Assembly (NCBI GenBank): GCA_964450355.1
Contig: CAYVDH010000066.1
Coordinates: 1-17,678 of the forward strand
Direction: 5' to 3'
Source of the DNA: CAYVDH01 sp964450355
GTDB taxonomy: Bacteria; Bacteroidota; Bacteroidia; NS11-12g; UBA955
DNA length: 17,678 nt
Part shown: positions 7,825 to 14,379 of the stretch, in pieces
How positions within the stretch are numbered: the stretch's first letter is position 1
Layout of the letters: the number at the start of each line of letters is the position of its first letter
Notes under the pieces: model-generated
Database searches by the model: none
What the model was told of the DNA's origin: nothing
Seen by the model: the letters and a program-made list of their open reading frames with translations, nothing else
Translations under genes and position numbers: made by a program

Positions 7825-8484
7825 TTATCCATTAGCTTTTTTATGATCAGCTAAAAATTTAGCCAAACCAATATCAGTTAAAGGATGGTTTAACAACCCT
7901 AAAATTGCATCTAAAGGGCAAGTAACCACATGTGCTCCACATTCAGCTGATTTAACAATATGTAATGGGTTTCTTACAGATGCTGCTAATATTTGAGTTT
8001 CAAATCCTTGAATGTGATAAATATCAGAAATTTGAGAGATTAAGTCCATTCCATCCCAGCTAATGTCATCTACTCTGCCTATGAATGGCGATAAATATGT
8101 AGCTCCAGCTTTAGCAGCTAAAATGGCTTGACCAGCAGAAAAAACCAAAGTACAATTTGTTCTAATTCCATTGTCTGTGAAATACCTAATCGCTTTTATT
8201 CCATCTTTTATCATAGGAACTTTTACAACTATATTAGGATCGATAGCAGCTAATTTTTTCCCTTCTATGATCATTTCTTCATAAGTTGTAGAAATTACTT
8301 CGGCACTAACATCGCCTTTCCCAACGATATCACAAATGTCTTTGTAGTGTTTTAATACCTGTGCCTCGCCAACAATTCCTTCTTTTGCCATTAAAGAGGG
8401 GTTGGTAGTAACTCCATCTAATATCCCTAAATCTTTAGCTTCCTTAATTTGAGCTAAATTTGCTGTATCAATAAAAAATTTCAT
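7825..8484 (-). CDS. tal: Transaldolase, small TalC-type
   Basis: This 219-residue cytoplasmic TIM-barrel enzyme transfers a dihydroxyacetone unit between sugar phosphates in the non-oxidative pentose phosphate pathway. It belongs to the short TalC/fructose-6-phosphate aldolase family. The Schiff-base lysine is Lys88 in NIVVKVPM, and the family motif DGVTTNPSLM lies at 23-32. Two positions separate transaldolase from fructose-6-phosphate aldolase: Glu62 (VSAEVIS), which is Gln in the aldolase, and Phe132 (LSPFIGRVDD), which is Tyr in the aldolase. Both favour transaldolase. Length is normal and the frame intact. The ATG at 8484 follows a TAAATTTG element by only 4 nt, so the transcript may be leaderless. 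The potassium channel gene follows 17 nt downstream. Confidence 0.92.
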   Translation of the reverse strand: MKFFIDTANLAQIKEAKDLGILDGVTTNPSLMAKEGIVGEAQVLKHYKDICDIVGKGDVSAEVISTTYEEMIIEGKKLAAIDPNIVVKVPMIKDGIKAIRYFTDNGIRTNCTLVFSAGQAILAAKAGATYLSPFIGRVDDISWDGMDLISQISDIYHIQGFETQILAASVRNPLHIVKSAECGAHVVTCPLDAILGLLNHPLTDIGLAKFLADHKKANG

Positions 8485-8488
8485 AAGG

Positions 8489-8496
8489 CAAATTTA
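8489..8496 (-). promoter_or_regulatory. Bacteroidota -7 element just before tal
   Basis: On the minus strand this reads TAAATTTG, a full TAnnTTTG match, only 4 nt (CCTT) upstream of the tal ATG. Transcription would then begin at or next to the start codon. A TTG lies 25 bp upstream, longer than the usual spacing of about 19 bp. Confidence 0.45.
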
Positions 8497-8538
8497 GTTT
8501 GAGAATGGCTTTATATAGCCACAAGTTTTGAACAAGAA

Positions 8539-10917
8539 TTAATGCAATACTGACAATTTAACAGATTTTAACTCCCCTTTTTGCAACCAACTTATAAAAT
8601 AAATACCTTCTGACAATTCAATAGTATTAATGGTGGCAATAGCGGTGTTAAATCTATAATTTAAATCCAATTGAACAGATAATTCTTTTCCAGAAACATC
8701 CACTATTTTTAAATTTTCTATTTGTGAGTTTTCTACATTGAATATGGTTAAAGTTGAAAAAGAGTTACTAGGATTTGGATACAACTGAAAATTAAAATCA
8801 TTTACAGTTTCTTCAACCAAGCCTTTATTTTTTCCTTTATATTTTTTATCTTCTTTTTTAGATTTCAAATCTTCTTCTTTTTTCGATTTCTTATCTTTTT
8901 CTACTACTGAATTACCAGTATTTACATCTGCACTTCGCAATATTGTACTTCCTAATGCCGATGTTTGTTCATAAAAAGCAGGGAATTCAAAGATAACATC
9001 GCTACCATGAAAAGTAGGAAAGTTAGCATACTGTACTTGCTCCATTGCATATAAAAAATACAATGAATCTGCATTGTAATTTACCCCTAAATCCCAATTC
9101 ATTCTAACTCCAATTTGTTCATTCATGTTATTACCAATAAATATGTTTTCAATACACATCCTATCTGGATCAGTAACACTAATGACGTAAGGTTCTACTA
9201 CTGTAAAACCAAATCCATTCATTCCATTGTTAATCCAATTGTTCCAAATTCCACTTGTAAATCCTATTTCAATTTCTCCATAATTTAATAAATTATCATC
9301 ATTTGACAATATTGGAGAAATGTTGTTTAAACAAATAGTTGTTGGAGCTCCAGATGGATTGTTGGCAACTACTGTGTAAAAATTAGTTGTATTCCAATTA
9401 ATACCAACTCCACTGTTTGGATTTGGACCTTCAACTAAAGCCGTATTTCTTGTTGCTACATTGTTGTTGTTTCTCACATATGGCTCTACGTTTTGATTCA
9501 CAGAATTTGGCTCCCATATAATCGGATCGTAAGCCGAATTTTTTTCTTGTAATCTTGCTAACAAACAAATAACAGGTTCATTATTCCCTGTCATGCTGCC
9601 ATTGCTTGGATTAAATTGACCAGGATCAGGTGGATACCATGAAACAGGAGGTAAAATGACACTTTGATTGTAGGAATATGTGCCAGAATTTATGGGATTA
9701 GACGCATTAGAATATGGATTATTGATGCTAGGCGACAAGATAGTAATCTCACTTCCCATGGGATAACCAGATAATGTAGCATTGTTAGATAAATTATATA
9801 ACCAATGCCTTGACCATAACTCCCCTAACCTAGCTCTTGTCCAAAATAATCTTAAATTGGTATTAGAGTTATTTTCACAGCCCATCATGTTTATTTTAGT
9901 GTAAATGTAATTTAAACCCACATTGTACTCAGGATCTTCGTGCAATTGCAAGCCTCTGTTATCATTTCTAGAAGTAGTAATTGGGCCTGAAGTAAAAGTC
10001 GTTGAGTTCCATAAATCAGGACTGCGAAAAACATTCACATTCATAAGGTTTGGTTCATACCCATTATCTTGTCTTTTTAATACCCCTGGAATTGTACCAG
10101 ATTGATTGTGGTGATCTCGTATGAACACTTCCGATTTTGTAGTTTTGTAGGTGAATCTTAATGTTTTTTCCATCCATAAACCATTGTTGTTATTTACAAT
10201 AATTTGTAATCGATATCTTTTATTGTTGGTTAAATTAAAATTACAATTTGAACAAGCTAATACATAATCTTCCAAAGAAAAAATTCCTGCATTGATATTC
10301 ACTACTTCGGCAGAATTTAAGTTCTTAAATGCCACATTCCCAATATTGGCTCCAGTTGCAAAATCAATTTCTTGAACTTCGATTGCATAATTTGTAGCAG
10401 TTCCAGGACATACATTGGCTATAGCTTTGATGTAACCCTTAGGAAAACATTTGCCAAATAAAATCATTCCATCGTTGTCAGAATTTTCTAATTTAAGTTC
10501 TATTCCTTTGACTATGTAATAAATGATGTTCGAGTTTTCATTAATTACATTAGGATTTGTTAACCATTCTGCCTCAATTGAAAAATTTCCAGAATTTAAA
10601 AACGTGTTTGCATCCATAGTAAAAACAATATTAGTTGTTGAACCATTGTTTGGTACATTGTTATATCTACCATTGTGATACACATCATTATTTATTACAA
10701 TTTTGTATCTTAAATCCGAAGTTCCTCCATTTGAAATTGGACTAACAATTTCTATATTTAACAAAAAATTATTATTAGGGTCTGTTCTGCAAACATAGGT
10801 CTGGCCATTATTAAATGTTCCTGTGCCATTGTTGTTTGGGAAAGATATGGTTATACTCGCATTGATTTCATTGTAAAAAAAGGCAAAAAGTGTAATTAAA
10901 ATAAATCTAGTTTTCAT
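8539..10917 (-). CDS. Large T9SS-exported protein with C-terminal sorting domain
   Basis: This 792-residue protein is secreted by the Bacteroidota type IX system. It begins with a signal peptide (MKTRFILITLFAFFYNEINA, cleavage near residue 20) and ends in a type A sorting domain from about residue 706: FQLYPNPSNSFSTLTI, LKIVDVSGKEL, then LSEGIYFISWLQKGELKSVK. The domain is used for outer-membrane passage and is normally cleaved. The body is Asn-rich and beta-like, with no catalytic motif I know. Residues 299-491 contain an ordered set of motifs (SPDLWN; HEDPEYNVGLNYIYTKI; LRLFWTRA; SWYPPDPGQF; CLLARLQ; VRNNNNVATRN) that I recall, unverified, from a beta-sandwich module in other secreted bacterial proteins. 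A Lys/Glu-rich linker (about 671-700) precedes the sorting domain. It lies 47 nt downstream of a TPR gene on the same strand. Surface adhesin or structural role is a guess. Confidence 0.85.
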   Translation of the reverse strand: MKTRFILITLFAFFYNEINASITISFPNNNGTGTFNNGQTYVCRTDPNNNFLLNIEIVSPISNGGTSDLRYKIVINNDVYHNGRYNNVPNNGSTTNIVFTMDANTFLNSGNFSIEAEWLTNPNVINENSNIIYYIVKGIELKLENSDNDGMILFGKCFPKGYIKAIANVCPGTATNYAIEVQEIDFATGANIGNVAFKNLNSAEVVNINAGIFSLEDYVLACSNCNFNLTNNKRYRLQIIVNNNNGLWMEKTLRFTYKTTKSEVFIRDHHNQSGTIPGVLKRQDNGYEPNLMNVNVFRSPDLWNSTTFTSGPITTSRNDNRGLQLHEDPEYNVGLNYIYTKINMMGCENNSNTNLRLFWTRARLGELWSRHWLYNLSNNATLSGYPMGSEITILSPSINNPYSNASNPINSGTYSYNQSVILPPVSWYPPDPGQFNPSNGSMTGNNEPVICLLARLQEKNSAYDPIIWEPNSVNQNVEPYVRNNNNVATRNTALVEGPNPNSGVGINWNTTNFYTVVANNPSGAPTTICLNNISPILSNDDNLLNYGEIEIGFTSGIWNNWINNGMNGFGFTVVEPYVISVTDPDRMCIENIFIGNNMNEQIGVRMNWDLGVNYNADSLYFLYAMEQVQYANFPTFHGSDVIFEFPAFYEQTSALGSTILRSADVNTGNSVVEKDKKSKKEEDLKSKKEDKKYKGKNKGLVEETVNDFNFQLYPNPSNSFSTLTIFNVENSQIENLKIVDVSGKELSVQLDLNYRFNTAIATINTIELSEGIYFISWLQKGELKSVKLSVLH

Positions 10918-10964
10918 GTTCTATAACTTAAGCAAATAACAACGAATCTGATTGAAAAAACAAA

Positions 10965-11552
10965 TTAAAAAACTGCTTTCCATTTACCTGTAAATGTCAC
11001 AGGCATTTGCGATTTTATTATTTCTATAAAATTTTGAATATTGGGAATGTCTTGATCGCTTGGTTCCAGTCTTTCTACTTGTTCATAATGATAAATCATG
11101 TCTTCTACTTGCCATTTATACAATCCATTGGATTTTAGTTCTCTTTGATAAGCTGCTCCAACATTTTTATATGCTAATATTGTGTTTGCTCCTTTTACTT
11201 TTTCAATTTTGATAAATTTCTTAAAAGCATTGACCGCTAAACTGTCTTTTTTCAGTTTTACATAATTTAATCCTCTGAACCAAAATGACATAGCATTAGT
11301 AGAATCTTTATTGATTGAAATTTTTAGCAAAGAATCAGCTTCGGAATATTTTAATTGTTTGTGCTTACAATAAGCATAATAAGAAACTATATTATAATTA
11401 AATGGCTCCTCTGCCATAGCCAATAAATAATACTCTTCTGCTTTTACATAATTTTTATCATTCATTTCTTTATTCGCTAATGCAAAGTTATTGACTTGAG
11501 AATAACTTAAATAACTGAATAAAAACATCGAAATTGTAAATAATATTTTCAT
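10965..11552 (-). CDS. Exported TPR-repeat protein
   Basis: This 195-residue protein has a signal peptide (MKILFTISMFLFSYLSYSQ, cleavage near residue 19) followed by helical tetratricopeptide repeats. Repeat-like units are visible at about residues 20-53 (ALANKEMNDKNYVKAEEYYLLAM), 54-88 (YAYCKHKQLKYSEADSLLKISI) and 89-122 (FWFRGLNYVKLKKDSLAVNAF), with a further helical stretch from about 125 (AYKNVGAAYQRELK). No lipobox Cys follows the signal, so it is probably periplasmic. TPR proteins act as protein-binding scaffolds; no partner can be named. It is upstream of the T9SS-exported protein on the same strand (47 nt apart), so the two may share a transcript and possibly a function. It ends in TFTGKWKAVF. 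Confidence 0.8.
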   Translation of the reverse strand: MKILFTISMFLFSYLSYSQVNNFALANKEMNDKNYVKAEEYYLLAMAEEPFNYNIVSYYAYCKHKQLKYSEADSLLKISINKDSTNAMSFWFRGLNYVKLKKDSLAVNAFKKFIKIEKVKGANTILAYKNVGAAYQRELKSNGLYKWQVEDMIYHYEQVERLEPSDQDIPNIQNFIEIIKSQMPVTFTGKWKAVF

Positions 11553-11572
11553 CCTAATAATCTTATACTCTA

Positions 11573-11580
11573 CAAAACTA
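11573..11580 (-). promoter_or_regulatory. Bacteroidota -7 element before the TPR gene
   Basis: On the minus strand this reads TAGTTTTG, a TAnnTTTG match, 20 nt before the ATG at 11552. No TTTG is seen at the expected -33 distance. Confidence 0.4.
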
Positions 11581-11640
11581 ACACCAATTTAACATAAAAA
11601 TTGTATTTCATAAAAATTTGTATAAAAAAACAACTTAAAT

Positions 11641-13734
11641 CTAACTCACCCTACTCCACAAATCGTCATTTTTTTGAGATTTCAAGTATTCAAGTAATTT
11701 TTTATTTTCTGGTAGCTCCAAATAGGGATCATTTTTAATGATGAAGGAACTTGCGCGTTTTGCAAGGTCAATGATGAGATCATCTTTTACCAAATCTAAT
11801 ATCTTAAACTCTGGCAATCCACTTTGTCTGGTACCTAATAAATCACCTGGACCTCTAAGTTCTAAATCTATTTGTGCAATTTCAAATCCATTGTTAGTCT
11901 GACACATGGTTTTTATTCTTTTTTTCGAAGTAAAATTTAATTCATCCTTTGTCAATAAAATGCAAAAACTCTTTTCAGCACCTCTTCCTACTCTGCCTCG
12001 TAATTGATGCAATTGACTTAACCCAAATCTATTCGCATTTTCAATAATCATCACTGTTGCATTAGGCACGTTAACTCCTACTTCTATCACAGTAGTTGCT
12101 ATCATTATTTGAGTAATTCCATCTTTGAATCTTTTCATTTCAAAGTCTTTTTCATCTTGCTTAAGTTTGCCATGCAATATAGAAATTTGATATTTGGGAA
12201 CAGGAAAAAATTGATTGACCATATCGTAACCATTCATTAAATCATTCAGTTCCAATTTGCTCGATTCTTCTATCAATGGATAAACAATGTAGGCTTGTCT
12301 TCCTTTCTCAATTTCCATTCTCAGAAACTCCATCACTTCTCCTCTATTCAATTCATTTTTATGAACTGTTTTGATGGGTTTTCTATCTTTGGGCAATTCT
12401 TTGATTAAAGATAAATCAAGTTCACCATGAACTGTCATGGCTAAAGTTCGAGGAATGGGCGTTGCTGTCATAACCAAAACATGTGGTTTTACATCGGATT
12501 TGTTCCACAATTTAGCTCTTTGAGCAACACCAAATCGATGTTGTTCATCTATCACTGTTAAAGCCAGTTGAGAGAATTCAACATCCTCTTCAATTAGTGC
12601 ATGGGTTCCAATTAGAATTTTTAAGTTTCCATTTTTTAGCTCTTGTAAAATTTCTAATCTTTTTGATTTTTTTGTTGAACCTGTTAATAATGCTATGTTG
12701 ATTCCCAACAAATCTGTCCAAAGCTTAATGGTCAAATAATGTTGAGTAGCTAATATCTCAGTAGGTGCCATTAAACAACTTTGATAACCCATATCTTCAA
12801 CAAACAACATGGATAAAAAAGCTACAATGGTTTTACCACTTCCAACATCACCCTGTAACAACCTATTCATTTGATTGCCTTTTGCCATGTCTGACCTTAT
12901 TTCTTTAATCACTTGTTTTTGTGCATTAGTAAGTTCAAAGGGTAAATGATGATGGTAAAATTGATTAAAATGAGTTCCTATTTTATTTATTTTAAATCCA
13001 TTGAATATGGAATTTCTAATGGCTTTACTTTTTTCTGACCTCATTGCCAAAGAAAACATTTCATCAAACTTTAATCTTTTCTCAGCAGCTAATTGTACTT
13101 TTAATGATGCTGGAAAATGAATTTGTTGTATTGCTTGAGTTTTACTTATTAGCTTTAAAGGGCCTTTTACAGAATCTGGAATGTATTCTTCAATTTCAAA
13201 TTTGGGATGTGAAACAATTTGATAAATTATAGATGAGAACCATTTAGAATCTAAATACCTGCTTCTTAATTTTTCAGTTAAAGGGTATATTGGTTCATAG
13301 GGTAAAGCAGTTGATTTTAGAGCATTGTCTAACTTTAAAAATTCGGGATGAGTAAAATTATATTTATTTTTAAAAAAGCTTGCTTTACCAAACACTTGGT
13401 AATGATCCCCAATTTTCAAGTCTTTTAAAATGTTTTTGTAATAACTAAACCATACCAATTCTATGGTTGCAGATTTATCCTTTACATGTACACTTAGCTT
13501 GGTGCCATTTTTCAAAAGAACTTCACTAAAATCGACTACTACACCCTGAATTAAATAATGAACCTCATCATTAATTTCATTTATTTTTACAATTTTTGAT
13601 TTATCCATGTATTTAACAGGATAGTGTAAAATTAAATCTTTGTAAGTAAATACATTAATTTCCGAATTTAACAATTCAGCCTTTTGTGGACCAACGTTTT
13701 TGAGGTACGATATTGGGGTATTTAAAAAAATAAT
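11641..13734 (-). CDS. recG: ATP-dependent DNA helicase RecG, start codon uncertain
   Basis: RecG remodels stalled replication forks and Holliday junctions. Numbered from the first standard start codon (TTG at 13674, 677 residues), the N-terminal wedge/OB region occupies about 30-115. It is followed by GDVGSGKT (Walker A, 275-282), APTEILATQH (303-312), DEQHRFG (376-382) and TATPIPRTLA (403-412). The C-terminal helicase domain holds LHQLRGRVGRG and the RecG-typical ending LELRGPGDLLGTRQSG. However, the family's conserved N-terminus continues in the same frame upstream of that TTG: NTPISYLKNVGPQKAE. No ATG, GTG or TTG precedes this segment before an in-frame TAA at 13737-13735. I therefore extend the gene to the first codon after that stop, ATT at 13734. 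Alternatives are a sequence error or a truncated product from TTG. The body of the gene is intact. Confidence 0.9.
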   Translation of the reverse strand: MIFLNTPISYLKNVGPQKAELLNSEINVFTYKDLILHYPVKYMDKSKIVKINEINDEVHYLIQGVVVDFSEVLLKNGTKLSVHVKDKSATIELVWFSYYKNILKDLKIGDHYQVFGKASFFKNKYNFTHPEFLKLDNALKSTALPYEPIYPLTEKLRSRYLDSKWFSSIIYQIVSHPKFEIEEYIPDSVKGPLKLISKTQAIQQIHFPASLKVQLAAEKRLKFDEMFSLAMRSEKSKAIRNSIFNGFKINKIGTHFNQFYHHHLPFELTNAQKQVIKEIRSDMAKGNQMNRLLQGDVGSGKTIVAFLSMLFVEDMGYQSCLMAPTEILATQHYLTIKLWTDLLGINIALLTGSTKKSKRLEILQELKNGNLKILIGTHALIEEDVEFSQLALTVIDEQHRFGVAQRAKLWNKSDVKPHVLVMTATPIPRTLAMTVHGELDLSLIKELPKDRKPIKTVHKNELNRGEVMEFLRMEIEKGRQAYIVYPLIEESSKLELNDLMNGYDMVNQFFPVPKYQISILHGKLKQDEKDFEMKRFKDGITQIMIATTVIEVGVNVPNATVMIIENANRFGLSQLHQLRGRVGRGAEKSFCILLTKDELNFTSKKRIKTMCQTNNGFEIAQIDLELRGPGDLLGTRQSGLPEFKILDLVKDDLIIDLAKRASSFIIKNDPYLELPENKKLLEYLKSQKNDDLWSRVS

Positions 13735-13744
13735 TTAAAATATT

Positions 13745-13775
13745 TTTGCAATATTCATAATTAATTTTAATTTTG
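13745..13775 (+). promoter_or_regulatory. Full Bacteroidota promoter for the small lipoprotein gene
   Basis: TTTG at 13745-13748 is followed, after exactly 19 bp, by TAATTTTG at 13768-13775. This matches the Bacteroidota housekeeping promoter (TTTG, about 19 bp, TAnnTTTG) at every defined position. It is the best promoter in the window and suggests high expression. Transcription should start near 13782, leaving an A-rich leader of about 16 nt before the ATG at 13798. The -7 element overlaps a perfect 12-bp palindrome (TTTTGCGCAAAA, 13771-13782). Confidence 0.75.
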
Positions 13776-13797
13776 CGCAAAAATTTAAATAAAAATA

Positions 13798-14238
13798 ATG
13801 AAAAAAATTATCATCGCATCATGTGTTGCTGTAGCTTTAGCTGCTTGTAACAACACAACTAAAGTAGAATCTAATCCAGCTGTTGCTACTGCTTCTAAAT
13901 GGATTGATTCAATCACTGCTTTACAAGGAGTAACTTACGATTCAGCTACTTGGGCTAATTGGGAAGCTGCTTACAACACTGCTACTTCAACTATCGACAC
14001 TGCTGCTTTATCTGCAGAAGACAAAGCTGCATTTGCTGCTTCAACTGCTAAATGGGCTACTTACAAAACTGACTTCACTACTAAAATGGATGAAGCTAAA
14101 GCTAAAATGAACACTACAATTGATTCAACTGCAACTAAAGTTGAAGGTGCTGTAGAAGAAGTAAAAGCTGATGGCAAAACAGTTATCGAAAAAGCAATCG
14201 ATAAAGGTGCTGACAAAGCAAAAAGCATAGTTAAATAA
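13798..14238 (+). CDS. Small Ala/Thr-rich lipoprotein, probably highly expressed
   Basis: This 146-residue protein begins with a lipoprotein signal (MKKIIIASCVAVALAAC); the lipobox LAAC places the lipidated cysteine at Cys17. The residues after it (NNTTKVES) lack the acidic cluster reported for surface-exposed Bacteroidota lipoproteins, so it may face the periplasm. The mature part is about one fifth Ala and one seventh Thr. It has four Trp in the first half (KWID, TWANWEA, KWATY) and a Lys/Glu/Ala amphipathic helix at the end (KVEGAVEEVKADGKTVIEKA, then IDKGADKAKSIVK). It looks helical, perhaps a bundle. Codon use is strongly biased to GCT and ACT, consistent with high expression, as are the consensus promoter and the strong terminator. 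It stands alone as a transcription unit, divergent from recG. I do not recognise the family. Confidence 0.85.
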   Translation: MKKIIIASCVAVALAACNNTTKVESNPAVATASKWIDSITALQGVTYDSATWANWEAAYNTATSTIDTAALSAEDKAAFAASTAKWATYKTDFTTKMDEAKAKMNTTIDSTATKVEGAVEEVKADGKTVIEKAIDKGADKAKSIVK

Positions 14239-14259
14239 ATAATTTAAATTATATTCTAG

Positions 14260-14288
14260 AAAAGCTCCAAGAAATTGGGGCTTTTTTT
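14260..14288 (+). terminator. Rho-independent terminator of the lipoprotein gene
   Basis: AAAAGCTCC (14260-14268) pairs with GGGGCTTTT (14277-14285) as a 9-bp stem with one T-G wobble and an 8-nt loop, followed by further T residues to 14288. It lies 21 nt after the lipoprotein stop and upstream of the rpsA promoter. Confidence 0.8.
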
Positions 14289-14344
14289 ATGAAATATTTT
14301 TAAATTTATATGATAAAACTATAGGAATCTCAAAATAAATACCC

Positions 14345-14352
14345 TAAATTTG
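14345..14352 (+). promoter_or_regulatory. Bacteroidota -7 element for rpsA
   Basis: TAAATTTG is a full TAnnTTTG match 27 nt before the TTG start codon. The predicted leader is about 20 nt and contains the Shine-Dalgarno sequence. The -33 position lacks TTTG, so activity may depend on other contacts. Confidence 0.5.
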
Positions 14353-14363
14353 CGCCCCCAACA

Positions 14364-14370
14364 AAGGAGG
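14364..14370 (+). promoter_or_regulatory. Strong Shine-Dalgarno sequence of rpsA
   Basis: AAGGAGG lies 9 nt before the TTG at 14380-14382. It is the only strong Shine-Dalgarno site I see in the window. Other genes here have A/T-rich leaders, as usual in Bacteroidota. Together with an in-frame TAA at 14374-14376 it fixes TTG as the rpsA start. Confidence 0.75.
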
Positions 14371-14379
14371 AAATAAAAT

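Noticed and set aside
7825..8484. Fructose-6-phosphate aldolase instead of transaldolase
   Set aside because: Glu62 and Phe132 are the transaldolase residues at the two diagnostic positions, which are Gln and Tyr in the aldolase.
8506..8521. Hairpin TGGCT/AGCCA as a terminator of the T9SS cargo gene
   Set aside because: The stem is only 5 bp and no T run follows on the minus strand; it sits where the tal promoter should be.
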